From assembly GCF_900105985.1 (NCBI RefSeq), contig NZ_FNUB01000005.1, forward strand, positions 2,294,001 through 2,358,000: a DNA stretch of 64,000 nucleotides, in the 5' to 3' direction. Source of the DNA: Tenacibaculum sp. MAR_2010_89. GTDB taxonomy: Bacteria > Bacteroidota > Bacteroidia > Flavobacteriales > Flavobacteriaceae. Positions 53,431 to 62,423 of this stretch are shown here, one piece after another (position 1 is the stretch's first letter; every line of letters begins with the position of its first letter). Both the position numbers and the translations under genes were made by a program. The notes beneath the pieces are model-generated. The model was not told the origin of the DNA. It saw nothing but the letters and a program-made list of their open reading frames with translations, and did no database searches.

Positions 53431-54261
53431 ATGTTAAATGAATATAAAAATATAGAAGTAAATTATTTTCCTGAACATGAATTGGTGTTGTGGAAAATAA
53501 AAACAGAAGGAATACCTAATTTTTCATTAGCTATCTTAAAAGAATTTCAAAGATTTTCTAAAGATCTTCAAATAATGTTTTCTGATAAATCGTATCCCTT
53601 AAAATATATTGTATCATCATCTAGTCACCAAGAAGTATATAATTTAGGAGGAGATTTACCTTTCTTTTTTAAAAGTATTAAAAATAGAGAAAAGAAAAAA
53701 TTAGAAGAGTATGCTTATTTGTGTATAGATGCCATTTATAATATTTATACATCATTTAATTTACCTGTTTTAAATATAACTCTTGTTGAAGGAAATGCAT
53801 ATGGTGGAGGATTTGAATGTGTTTTAGCACATGATATAATTTTAGCAAATACAAAAGCTAAGTTTTGTTTACCAGAAAACAAGTTTAACCTTTTTCCAGG
53901 AATGGGAGCTTATAGTTTTTTATGCAGGAAATTAAACATTAAAACAGCCACAGAAATATTATATAGTGGTAAAGTGTATACCGCTAAAGATATGGAAGAA
54001 TATGCATTGCTAGATAGTATTGAAGAAGAGGAGGGAATGCAAACTATTGTGAAGTATATAAAAAAAAACAATAGCAGTTTTAATTTTAAATATTGTCATT
54101 ATAAAAACATTAAGAAGGTATTTCCATTACAAAAGAAAGAATTATTAGATATAACTGATACTTGGGTTGATGCTTGTTTAAACATGCAACCGGAAGATTT
54201 AAGAAGAATGGAGTTAATTATTAATGCACAAAAAAGAAAATTAAAACAAGTGGTTAAATAA
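53431..54261 (+). CDS. RpfF-like enoyl-CoA hydratase (DSF synthase homologue)
   Basis: 276 residues from the ATG at 53431 (a TTG at 53425 is less likely). A crotonase fold, but closest in wording to RpfF: VYNLGGDLPFF near 69-79, VEGNAYGGGFE with Glu129, LPENKFNLFPGMGAYSFLCRK with Glu149, and a C-terminal MELIINAQKRK. RpfF uses two Glu residues 20 positions apart (E141, E161), the same spacing as here. RpfF is both a thioesterase and dehydratase making cis-2-enoic acids (DSF signals). Here it is encoded in a siderophore operon, so it may make a signal or a 2-enoyl tail for the siderophore. Confidence 0.85.
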   Translation: MLNEYKNIEVNYFPEHELVLWKIKTEGIPNFSLAILKEFQRFSKDLQIMFSDKSYPLKYIVSSSSHQEVYNLGGDLPFFFKSIKNREKKKLEEYAYLCIDAIYNIYTSFNLPVLNITLVEGNAYGGGFECVLAHDIILANTKAKFCLPENKFNLFPGMGAYSFLCRKLNIKTATEILYSGKVYTAKDMEEYALLDSIEEEEGMQTIVKYIKKNNSSFNFKYCHYKNIKKVFPLQKKELLDITDTWVDACLNMQPEDLRRMELIINAQKRKLKQVVK

Positions 54262-54271
54262 AAACAATATG

Positions 54272-55225
54272 TTAAACCTCACAATAAGTGTTTCTGTATT
54301 GCTTAGGTGTTAAACTACTATTTTTTTTAAAAGCAGCAGAGAAATGAGTGGGGTTTTTATAACCAACGATATCTGATATTTCATAAATAGGTTTGGTAGT
54401 ATGTAAAAGCAACTCTTTAGCCTTATTCATTCTCATGGAAGTTGAAAACTCTGAAATAGTACTATTAAAAATACGTTTAAATTCTTTTTTTAATACAGTA
54501 TCATTTAATAAAACCTTTTTTGATAATTTTTTAATAGAAAATTGTTCATTTAAATTAGAAGAAATTATACTTTTAACTGTGTATAATTTTTTCACTAAGC
54601 TTTCAGTACCATTATTTTCCTTCTTTTGTTGTTCAACTTGTAATGATACTAGCTCTAATACTTTGGCTTCTAAAAATAAACGTTTCAAAATACCCACTCT
54701 ATTATCAGTTAAAAGTTCAGTCAAAATATTTTGAGTTTTATCACAAATAGGAATAATAAAACTATTACAATTATTTTTATTAGTTGACTCTTGTACTGTA
54801 GAAAACAAACTGATTAATTGATGCTTTTTTATAAACTCATAAAAAAGTTTAATTTTTACTTCTCTTACTACTACATTTTTATAATATTTTACAAATCCGT
54901 TGAGGTTTTCAGAAAAAGATAAGAATGTTTCCTGTTCTTCATGTACCAAATCTTCACCAGTATGTTTACAATTAATTATTTTTCCACCTTGAGTTAATAT
55001 TGATACCTCTAACGTATTAACAAGAGGTTTAGACTCAAAAATATAATTTTCATTAAAATTTCCGTGAAAGTATTCAATAAAAAGGCCGTCAAAAGAATGA
55101 CTAACTAATGTTCCTTTGCCATATTTTTGACTAATCGAGTAGTGTTTTGAATAAATTCCACAATTATTATATACTTTTTCTTCTTGAAGAATAGTATTAA
55201 AAGTAGTTTTAGTTTTTTTTATCAT
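54272..55225 (-). CDS. AraC-family regulator of the siderophore locus (PchR/AlcR-like)
   Basis: 317 residues from the ATG at 55225; a GTG at 55246 is possible. The C-terminal 100 residues are two AraC helix-turn-helix units (FSIKKLSKKVLLNDTVLKKEFKRIF and PIYEISDIVGYKNPTHFSAAFKKNSSLTPKQYR). The N-terminal part resembles the PchR/AlcR ligand domain that senses the ferric siderophore. Convergent with the siderophore operon. Three CGTCAT repeats at 40834 are its probable target, and the Fur-like palindrome at 55258 lies between its start and the MBL gene. Confidence 0.9.
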   Translation of the reverse strand: MIKKTKTTFNTILQEEKVYNNCGIYSKHYSISQKYGKGTLVSHSFDGLFIEYFHGNFNENYIFESKPLVNTLEVSILTQGGKIINCKHTGEDLVHEEQETFLSFSENLNGFVKYYKNVVVREVKIKLFYEFIKKHQLISLFSTVQESTNKNNCNSFIIPICDKTQNILTELLTDNRVGILKRLFLEAKVLELVSLQVEQQKKENNGTESLVKKLYTVKSIISSNLNEQFSIKKLSKKVLLNDTVLKKEFKRIFNSTISEFSTSMRMNKAKELLLHTTKPIYEISDIVGYKNPTHFSAAFKKNSSLTPKQYRNTYCEV

Positions 55226-55257
55226 TTGAAGGGTAGTAAAAAACACAAAAATAATAT

Positions 55258-55274
55258 TTATTTAGTCTAAATAA
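55258..55274. promoter_or_regulatory. Perfect 17-bp palindrome between AraC and MBL genes, candidate Fur-like box
   Basis: TTATTTAGTCTAAATAA is symmetric about 55266. It is 33 bp from the AraC start and 57 bp from the MBL start, so one site could control both divergent genes. It shares 15 of 17 positions with the palindrome at the siderophore promoter (40898-40914). Confidence 0.6.
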
Positions 55275-55330
55275 CTAAAAAAAGAACTAGTTTTTTAACC
55301 ATATATTGTAAAGCATAAACTATTAAGGAA

Positions 55331-56221
55331 ATGATTAAAATTAAAAGAATACTTCTTCTACTGATACTACTTATAAGTATAAAGGGAATTTCACAAAAAA
55401 AAGAGATTCAAATAATACCCCATAAATTAACAGATAATATTTACATGTTAAAAGGTATGGGAGGAAATATAGGTATATTCATTTCTGATAAAGAAGTGTT
55501 TATGATTGATAGTCAGTTTAAACAAGTGTCAAGTAAAATAATAGCAGCAATAAAAAAAATAACTGATAAACCTATTAAGTTTTTGGTAAACACCCATTGG
55601 CACGGAGATCATACAGGTGGTAATAGTAGTTTTAAAGATAAAGGGGCATTAATATTTTCACATGAAAATGTACGTAAAAGAATGCAAAAAGTTCAGGTAA
55701 TTAGGGGGAGGACAGTACAACCGTCTGCAGAAAAACAATTACCGATAGTGACATTTTCAAAAGATATGATGTTACACTTAAATGGTGAAGATATTCTTAT
55801 TTCACATGTTCATAATGCACATACTGATGGTGATGCACATGTTTACTTTATGACCAGTAATATTATACATATGGGAGACACTTATTTTCAAGGAAAATTT
55901 CCGTTTATAGATTTAGATAATGGTGGAAGTATTGATGGTTATATAGCATCAGCTAACAAAGTGTTATTATTAGCAGATGATAAAACAAAAATAATTCCTG
56001 GACATAGAAGTATAGCTACTAAAAATGAATTAAAGACATATGTTAAAATGCTTACTACCGTAAGAGACAGAATAGCTAAAGCTATAGAAGAAGGAAAAAC
56101 ATTGGAAGATATTTCAAAAGATGAAACTATAATTAAAGACTACAAAAAAGAATATGGCGGTTGGTTTATTTCAGCAAAAGAAATGAGAGAAACAGTATAT
56201 AAAAGTCTTATCAAACAATAA
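55331..56221 (+). CDS. Exported metallo-beta-lactamase-fold hydrolase
   Basis: 296 residues. Signal peptide (LLLLILLISIKGISQ). Zinc motif THWHGDHTGGN, then HVHNAHTDGDAHVYF (third His) and PGHRS (fourth His). Fold is that of the MBL superfamily; distance from true beta-lactamases and the linked iron operator make antibiotic hydrolysis unlikely to be its job. It may hydrolyse the siderophore or another lactone/ester in the periplasm; this is a guess. Confidence 0.88.
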   Translation: MIKIKRILLLLILLISIKGISQKKEIQIIPHKLTDNIYMLKGMGGNIGIFISDKEVFMIDSQFKQVSSKIIAAIKKITDKPIKFLVNTHWHGDHTGGNSSFKDKGALIFSHENVRKRMQKVQVIRGRTVQPSAEKQLPIVTFSKDMMLHLNGEDILISHVHNAHTDGDAHVYFMTSNIIHMGDTYFQGKFPFIDLDNGGSIDGYIASANKVLLLADDKTKIIPGHRSIATKNELKTYVKMLTTVRDRIAKAIEEGKTLEDISKDETIIKDYKKEYGGWFISAKEMRETVYKSLIKQ

Positions 56222-56253
56222 AAAAGTAAGTCACCAGTAATTTAGTTTTAAAT

Positions 56254-56288
56254 AATGGCTATTCATATTTATATGAGTAGCCATTTTT
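56254..56288 (+). terminator. Intrinsic terminator after the MBL gene
   Basis: AATGGCTATTCATAT and ATATGAGTAGCCATT form a 15-bp stem (one G-T pair) with a TT loop and end in TTTTT. It lies 33 bp after the MBL stop and separates the siderophore locus from the SusC/SusD locus. Confidence 0.88.
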
Positions 56289-56330
56289 AGTTTAATCATT
56301 TGCTATTAAATATTTAGCCTATTATTTAAG

Positions 56331-56345
56331 TATAGTCATACTATA
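56331..56345. promoter_or_regulatory. 15-bp palindrome upstream of the SusC gene
   Basis: TATAGTCATACTATA has two 6-bp arms around CAT, 140 bp upstream of the SusC ATG. No convincing TAnnTTTG lies in the 56289-56486 gap; the remainder is AT-rich with nothing else I can identify. Possible regulator site. Confidence 0.4.
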
Positions 56346-56486
56346 AAACTTTACATAGTTAACTTAAAAATTACATAATAGTATCGATTCGTAAAAGTTT
56401 TCTTAACATAAAAAATATTTACAAATAATAAAAAAAATGTTGATTTGTGGTGTTATTTTTTAACTATTGTAAACAAAGAAAACAAG

Positions 56487-59400
56487 ATGGCTAACAGAAA
56501 ATTATTATTAACAATATTTACTTTTATAGTAAGTATAAGCTTTTATGCACAAAATGCCTCCATAAAAGGAGTTGTAAGTGATGGAACTTACCCATTACCA
56601 GGAGCAAGTGTTAAGGTTGTAAACACAGCAAAAGGTTCAAACACAGATTTTGATGGAAATTTCAAAATTGATAATGTAAAACCAGGAAATTTAGTAGTAA
56701 GCATTTCTTTTATAGGATATGAAACTAAAATAATAAATATTACTATCTCTCCAGGAGAAACTAAAAATATTGAAACAGTTATTTTAAAACAACTGTCTGA
56801 GCAGTTAAATGAAATTGTTATAACTGCACTAGGTATTAAGAAAGAAGAAAAATCTTTAGGATATTCGGTATCTACTCTAAAGCCAAAGGAATTAAATGAA
56901 GCAAAAGAAACGAATTTAGTAAATGCTTTAAACGGTAAGATTGCTGGTGTACAAATAACTAATGGATCATCAGGGGTTGGATCTTCATCAAGAGTTGTTA
57001 TTCGTGGGGAAGTGTCTTTAAATTCGAGTAAAAATGGACCTCTATTTGTTGTAGATGGTATTTCTATTAATAATAGAACGTATTTAAGTACTATGCAGAA
57101 CACAGGAGGGAGTGAAATGCAAGAAGTTGATTACGGAAATGGAGCAGCTGAGATTAATTCAGATGACATTGAAAGCATAAGTGTTTTAAAAGGTGCAAGT
57201 GCTACAGCATTATATGGATCTCGTGGTGCTAATGGAGTTATATTAATCAATACAAAATCTGTAAGAAGGAACAAAAGACTACAAGTTTCTGTAAACACAG
57301 GTTTAACAATGGAAAGTGTTTTACGTTTGCCTAAATACCAAAATAAATACGGTCAAGGTTGGGCAGGAGATTTTAAATATGTAGATGGTTTAAATAATTC
57401 ATTAGGTTCTAATGATCAAGAGGATGTTTCATGGGGTCCACTTGCAAATGGACAACTAATAACACAATTTGATAGCCCAACAATTAATGGCTTAAGAGCT
57501 GGAGATATTTTTGCTAGAGGTTGGGTTAGAGATGCTGATGGACGAATAATTTCACCAAGTACAGCACCTAATGATATCATTGCAACACCATTTGAAGCAA
57601 AACCTAATAATGTTAAAGATTTTTTTAGAACAGGTTATACTTCTACTATAGGAGCATCAGTTGGTTTTGGAGGAGAAAAATCAGATATTCTATTTAGTTT
57701 AGGCTTACTAGATAACCAAGGTATAATTCCTAATACAGACTTAACTAGAAAATCATTTAGAGTTAATGGAAGCGTAGATGTAACTGATAAAATGAAACTT
57801 TCATTAAAAACTAATTATATTAATTCAAAAAGTAATAACCGTCCAAGCTCTGGGTACGGTTCTGAGTCTGCAATGTACATATTTACATGGTATGGAAGAA
57901 CTGTAAATACAAATTCATTAAAAGAATACTGGCAAAGAGGTTATGAAGGCTTAGAGCAGTTTAATTATAATTATGCATGGCATGATAACCCATATTTCAT
58001 GTTAAATGAAAATACAAATTCATTTGACAAGCATAGAATTTTAGGAAATATAAAGTTAGAATACCAATTTACTGATGATTTAAAATTACAAGCAAGAAGT
58101 GGTATGGATTATTATGCTGATAAGCGGGAATCAAAAAGAGCTTATAGTACCCAACGCTTTTTAAAAGGGGCTTATAAAGATGAAAGAGTAGATTTTAAAG
58201 AAGTAAATACTGATGTGTTATTATCATATAAGAAAGACCTTAATGATTCTTTTGGATTGAGTGTTGATTTCGGAGGAAATATAATGCAACAAGAAGCTAA
58301 TTTTTTATATAATGTTGCTAATAAATTAGTAATTCCAGAAATTTATAATTTAAAAAATTCAGCACTGCCTTTAGTTACTGATCAATATAAATTAGAAAAA
58401 GAAATTAGAAGTATATATGGAGTTGTAGGATTGTCGTTTGATAACAAACTTTTTTTAGATATCACAGCTCGTAATGATTGGTCTTCAACATTGCCAGAAG
58501 ATAATAACTCCTATTTTTATCCATCAGCATCATTAAGTGCAATTATGAGTGATATTTTTGAATTACCAGAGGCATTTAACTTTTTTAAATTAAGAGCGTC
58601 ATGGGCAAAAGTAGGTAATGATACAGAACCTTATAATTTAAAAACACCATACCAATATCAACTTCCATATGCAGGGAATAGAACATTAAGTAGAGGAAAT
58701 GTTTTATTAAATGAGAACTTGAAACCAGAACAAATTACTTCTTATGAAGTAGGAACAGATATACGAATGTTTGGGAATAGATTGAATTTAGATGTAACTT
58801 ATTATAAATCAATATCAGAAGATCAAATTATTAGTGTTCCAATATCAAATACAGTAGGGTATCAACGACAAGTAATTAATGGAGGTAAAATTCAAAATCA
58901 AGGTATTGAAGCATTAGTTACTGTTAAGCCTATTAAAACTGATAACTTCCAGTGGGCATCAAGCATAAACTTCACAAAAAATGTTGGTAAAGTTTTAGAG
59001 TTACCTGAGGGTACTGGTGATGTATTAACCACAAATTTTGCTTCTGTGTATTCTGCTGAAGGATCAAAAGTTTTTATTCAAGCAAGAAAAGGGGAAAGGC
59101 TAGGTAATATGTATGGAAGAAGATTTAAACGTTATAACGGAAAAATAATATATAAAAATGGTGCTCCTATAGTTGAAGATGAATTAAAGCTGCTAGGTAA
59201 TTATAATCCTGATTTTTCAGTAGGTTTTAATAATTCATTCAATTATAAAGGTTTTTCTTTTTCTTTTTTAGTTGACTGGAAACAAGGTGGAACTTTAATA
59301 TCAAGAACAAAGCAAGTAGGTACTTACGCAGGTAACTTAGAAGGTTCACTTGATAGAAATGACTATAAAGACATTGTTCCTGATGGAGTAAAAGAAATGC

Positions 59401-59759
59401 CAGATGGTTCTTATCAACCTTTAACTAGTGCTGATGCAATAGGGTGGTGGTCATACTATAAACCATTATACAATAGAAAAAGTAATCAAGAAACTGGAAT
59501 TGTAGATGCAACTTATGTAAAATTAAGAGAAGTGAAATTTGGATATAATGTTCCTAATTCATTTGCTGAAAAATTAGGAATGGAAAGCTTAAGAATTTCA
59601 TTAGTTGGAAGAAATTTAGCTTTATGGACTCCTTCTTCAAATCCACATTTTGATCCAGAGACATTAGCTTTACAAGGAAGTAATATTGTACCTGGTATAG
59701 AGGATGTATCGTATCCATCATCAAGAAGTTACGGAATTAACTTTTTATTTAAATTCTAA
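56487..59759 (+). CDS. SusC/RagA-type TonB-linked outer-membrane protein
   Basis: 1090 residues from the ATG at 56487 (MANRKLLL), which begins a signal peptide ending near FYAQ; an upstream TTG at 56445 would spoil it. Then a carboxypeptidase-like domain (SIKGVVSDGTYPLPGASVKV ... NTDFDGNF), a TonB box region (EIVITALGIKKEEKSLGYSV), a plug (SASALYGSRGANGVILI-like SATALYGSRGANGV) and a barrel ending LFKF. Paired with the SusD gene 18 bases downstream. Takes up a substrate too large or scarce for porins; context suggests an organophosphonate or phospho-compound rather than a glycan. Confidence 0.96.
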   Translation: MANRKLLLTIFTFIVSISFYAQNASIKGVVSDGTYPLPGASVKVVNTAKGSNTDFDGNFKIDNVKPGNLVVSISFIGYETKIINITISPGETKNIETVILKQLSEQLNEIVITALGIKKEEKSLGYSVSTLKPKELNEAKETNLVNALNGKIAGVQITNGSSGVGSSSRVVIRGEVSLNSSKNGPLFVVDGISINNRTYLSTMQNTGGSEMQEVDYGNGAAEINSDDIESISVLKGASATALYGSRGANGVILINTKSVRRNKRLQVSVNTGLTMESVLRLPKYQNKYGQGWAGDFKYVDGLNNSLGSNDQEDVSWGPLANGQLITQFDSPTINGLRAGDIFARGWVRDADGRIISPSTAPNDIIATPFEAKPNNVKDFFRTGYTSTIGASVGFGGEKSDILFSLGLLDNQGIIPNTDLTRKSFRVNGSVDVTDKMKLSLKTNYINSKSNNRPSSGYGSESAMYIFTWYGRTVNTNSLKEYWQRGYEGLEQFNYNYAWHDNPYFMLNENTNSFDKHRILGNIKLEYQFTDDLKLQARSGMDYYADKRESKRAYSTQRFLKGAYKDERVDFKEVNTDVLLSYKKDLNDSFGLSVDFGGNIMQQEANFLYNVANKLVIPEIYNLKNSALPLVTDQYKLEKEIRSIYGVVGLSFDNKLFLDITARNDWSSTLPEDNNSYFYPSASLSAIMSDIFELPEAFNFFKLRASWAKVGNDTEPYNLKTPYQYQLPYAGNRTLSRGNVLLNENLKPEQITSYEVGTDIRMFGNRLNLDVTYYKSISEDQIISVPISNTVGYQRQVINGGKIQNQGIEALVTVKPIKTDNFQWASSINFTKNVGKVLELPEGTGDVLTTNFASVYSAEGSKVFIQARKGERLGNMYGRRFKRYNGKIIYKNGAPIVEDELKLLGNYNPDFSVGFNNSFNYKGFSFSFLVDWKQGGTLISRTKQVGTYAGNLEGSLDRNDYKDIVPDGVKEMPDGSYQPLTSADAIGWWSYYKPLYNRKSNQETGIVDATYVKLREVKFGYNVPNSFAEKLGMESLRISLVGRNLALWTPSSNPHFDPETLALQGSNIVPGIEDVSYPSSRSYGINFLFKF

Positions 59760-59777
59760 TTCAAAAAAAATATTAAA

Positions 59778-61163
59778 ATGAAAAAAAGTAATTTATTTAA
59801 AAGCATATTATTGGGGATAATTGTAGTTTTTTCCTCTTGTACTGACCTTACGGAATTGAATATCAATCCTAATGAACCAACTAAGCCTGAAGCAAGTTAT
59901 TTGTTAACAAATGCATTATATACGATAGGAAATCAAACTGCAACTAACGGTTTTACATTTAGTAGTACATTAATGCAGTATCATGGTAAGTTTGATTTTA
60001 ATGATGTAGATCAATACGAAATAGAAACCAATAGTGCTGTTTGGGTAACTAATTATAAGGTGCTTGCTGACATGAATGATGTTATAAATGGAGATAAAAC
60101 TAGCACATCTACTAAAGCAGTAGCTAAAATATTAAAAGCCGTAATAGGAGCAGAGTTAACAGATTTATATGGTCCTGTTCCATTTTTTGAAGCTGGAGAT
60201 AAAAATAATTTAACTCCTAAATATGATCAACAAAAAGAAATTTATACAGCTACCAACGGAGTTTTAGATTTACTTTCTACAGCAGTTTCAACACTTTCTA
60301 CAGATAATTCAGCAATAGTTGGAGATATAATGTTCTCAGGAGAAAGAGAGCGTTGGATTAAATTAGCTAATGTTTTGCAATTACGCTATTTATTAAGAGT
60401 TAGTAGTAATTACCCTGCAGCTGCTACTAAAATTCAGCAAATTGTAGCTTCAGGAAATATTTTTTCATCAAATACAGATAATGCAATATTATCTTTTCAA
60501 TCTGAACCGAATCATTGGTTTTTATCTAAAGTAAGAAATGGAGACTTTTCTCTATACAGTATAACTACAACAGTTCTAAAAATGTTGAAAGATAAAGATG
60601 ATCCAAGATTAGCTTTTTACTTTAAACCCAATGATGCAGGTAATTATGTAGGAATTGTACCAGGATCTAATGATAGAGCTGGTAACTATACAGGGTTAAG
60701 TAGTAATTTAAGAGCAGCAGATGTATTAGATATGGTATTTATAACTTACTATGAGCAAGAATTTATATTGGCAGAGGCTGCTTTAAAAGGATACATAACA
60801 TCAAATGCTCAACAGCATTATGAAAATGCTATAAAAGCGAATTTTAACTATAAAAAAATAACTCTTCCTTCTGATTATTTATCAAACACTTCTAAAGGTT
60901 TATGGAAAGGAACTCTTGAGAACATTATAAATCAAAAATATTTAGCTAATATAATGTCAGGACATGAAGCATGGTTTGATTATAGAAGAACAGGTTTTCC
61001 TACGTTAAATCCAGCTTTAAATAATAGTAATAGCGATAAAATTCCTGTTAGATTTAAGTATCCAACAGAAGAAACTTTTACTAATAAAACAAATAACTCT
61101 CAAGCTTTAGGTTGGCTAAATAGTGGAAATGACTACAATTCTAAATCATGGTGGGATAAATAA
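59778..61163 (+). CDS. SusD/RagB-family lipoprotein (SusD-like 2)
   Basis: 461 residues. Lipobox VVFSSC at residues about 16-21; then LNINPNEPTKPEASYLLTNAL typical of the SusD-like 2 family, a TPR-rich helical body and C-terminal LANIMSGHEAWFDYRRTGFP. Surface lid of the SusC transporter upstream, catching the substrate. Confidence 0.94.
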   Translation: MKKSNLFKSILLGIIVVFSSCTDLTELNINPNEPTKPEASYLLTNALYTIGNQTATNGFTFSSTLMQYHGKFDFNDVDQYEIETNSAVWVTNYKVLADMNDVINGDKTSTSTKAVAKILKAVIGAELTDLYGPVPFFEAGDKNNLTPKYDQQKEIYTATNGVLDLLSTAVSTLSTDNSAIVGDIMFSGERERWIKLANVLQLRYLLRVSSNYPAAATKIQQIVASGNIFSSNTDNAILSFQSEPNHWFLSKVRNGDFSLYSITTTVLKMLKDKDDPRLAFYFKPNDAGNYVGIVPGSNDRAGNYTGLSSNLRAADVLDMVFITYYEQEFILAEAALKGYITSNAQQHYENAIKANFNYKKITLPSDYLSNTSKGLWKGTLENIINQKYLANIMSGHEAWFDYRRTGFPTLNPALNNSNSDKIPVRFKYPTEETFTNKTNNSQALGWLNSGNDYNSKSWWDK

Positions 61164-61176
61164 AAAATTTAAACAT

Positions 61177-61200
61177 TGCCCGTTATTTTTATAACGGGCA
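61177..61200 (+). terminator. Hairpin between SusD and the phosphatase gene
   Basis: TGCCCGTTAT and ATAACGGGCA make a 10-bp stem with a T4 loop, 13 bp after the SusD stop and 8 bp before the next ATG. No long U-tract follows, so it probably lowers rather than ends transcription into the enzyme genes or protects the susCD mRNA 3' end. Confidence 0.6.
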
Positions 61201-61208
61201 TTTATATT

Positions 61209-62357
61209 ATGAAACAAACAATAATTTATTTAGTTGTTTTTGTATCTATTCTAATAGGATGCAATACTCAAATTATAAAAGATAATAAGGAGATTAAAAA
61301 AGACGAAGATAAAAGTCAAAAAGTATTTTTAATTACTTTAGATGGAGTTCGTTGGCAAGAGCTTTTTACAGGAGCAGATTCATTATTAATTAATGATGCT
61401 AAATATACCAAAGACTCAGCTTATATAAAATCAAAATACTGGAAAACTTCACCAGATAAAAGAAAACAGTTATTATCACCTTTCTTTTGGAATAAAATAG
61501 CTAAAAATGGTCAGTTATATGGTAACAGAAAATATAGTAATAAAGTAAATTTAAAGAATACTCATTGGTTTTCTTATCCAGGATATAGTGAGATTTTATG
61601 TGGCTTTGCTGATGATTCAAGAATTAATAGTAACGATAAAGTAAATAATCCTAACAAAACAATTTTAGAATTAGTGAATAATTTACCAGATTATAAAGGT
61701 AAAGTAGGTGCTTTTGGAAGTTGGGATGTTTTTCCATATATAATTAATGAAGAAAGAAGTGGAATTTATGTTAATGCAGGATATAGAGAAGCTAAGGGAA
61801 AAGATTTAACAAAGAAGGAGAAGTATTTAAATGGGTTACAGAAACAGGCTATACAACCATGGAAAACAGTTAGACAAGATATGTTTACTCATAATTATGC
61901 ACTCGAGTTTATAAAAAAGAGTAAACCTAAACTAGTATATATATCTTATGGCGAAACTGATGATTTTGCTCATGATGGAGATTACGCTCATTATTTATTA
62001 GCTATTGAAAATACAAATAACATGATTAAAGAATTATGGGAATATTGTCAATCTAATACATATTATAAAGGAAAAACCACATTTATAATAACAACAGACC
62101 ATGGAAGGGGTACTGTACCATTAGAAAGTTGGAAAAGTCATGGTCAAAATTTAAAATATCATGGTCAAAATTTCACAGTAAAAGGTTCAGATGAGACTTG
62201 GTTAGCAGTTTTAGGGCCTAATATTGAAGCTAAAGGTGAAATGAAAAATGAATTACAGTTATATAACAACCAAATAGCAAGTACTATTCAAAAATTGTTA
62301 AAAGTAAACGTTATTAGCGCTGAGGTTAATCAAGAAAATTTACCAATAATACAATAA
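61209..62357 (+). CDS. Alkaline-phosphatase-superfamily lipoprotein (phosphodiesterase/phosphonate-hydrolase-like)
   Basis: 382 residues from the ATG at 61209; the longer frame to 61176 would run through the hairpin. Lipobox LIGC near residue 18. Metal-site segments: ITLDGVRWQELF near 41-52, nucleophile region THWFSYPGYSEILCG, GETDDFAHDGDYAHY and TTDHGRG, with a late His in SHGQN. This is the pattern of nucleotide-pyrophosphatase and phosphonoacetate-hydrolase-like enzymes. It likely frees a phosphorus compound in the periplasm for the downstream transporter. The exact bond cut (P-O or P-C) is not readable. Confidence 0.85.
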   Translation: MKQTIIYLVVFVSILIGCNTQIIKDNKEIKKDEDKSQKVFLITLDGVRWQELFTGADSLLINDAKYTKDSAYIKSKYWKTSPDKRKQLLSPFFWNKIAKNGQLYGNRKYSNKVNLKNTHWFSYPGYSEILCGFADDSRINSNDKVNNPNKTILELVNNLPDYKGKVGAFGSWDVFPYIINEERSGIYVNAGYREAKGKDLTKKEKYLNGLQKQAIQPWKTVRQDMFTHNYALEFIKKSKPKLVYISYGETDDFAHDGDYAHYLLAIENTNNMIKELWEYCQSNTYYKGKTTFIITTDHGRGTVPLESWKSHGQNLKYHGQNFTVKGSDETWLAVLGPNIEAKGEMKNELQLYNNQIASTIQKLLKVNVISAEVNQENLPIIQ

Positions 62358-62423
62358 CAACACCATTTCTATTAACTTAAATAAGTTCAACGTTTATCGA
62401 GCTCGTTTGACTAAAAAAACACT

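Noticed and set aside
53431..54261. Plain beta-oxidation enoyl-CoA hydratase
   Set aside because: No other fatty-acid oxidation gene is near, and the VYNLGGDL, GGGFE and FNLFPGMGAYSF segments match RpfF wording rather than FadB/EchA.
55331..56221. True class B beta-lactamase (resistance gene)
   Set aside because: It carries the general HxHxDH motif, but the flanking sequence and the siderophore-locus context do not single out a lactamase subclass.
56310..56326. A third copy of the Fur-like palindrome upstream of the SusC gene
   Set aside because: The left arm ATATTTAG fits, but the right arm CTATTATT does not match CTAAATAA, so the symmetry is lost.
56588..57103. 171-codon open frame on the minus strand inside the SusC gene
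   Set aside because: It is a shadow of the clearly coding plus strand, with no family resemblance.
56487..61163. Polysaccharide utilisation locus
   Set aside because: No glycoside hydrolase, lyase, sulfatase or sugar regulator accompanies the SusC/SusD pair; the neighbours deal with phospho-compounds.
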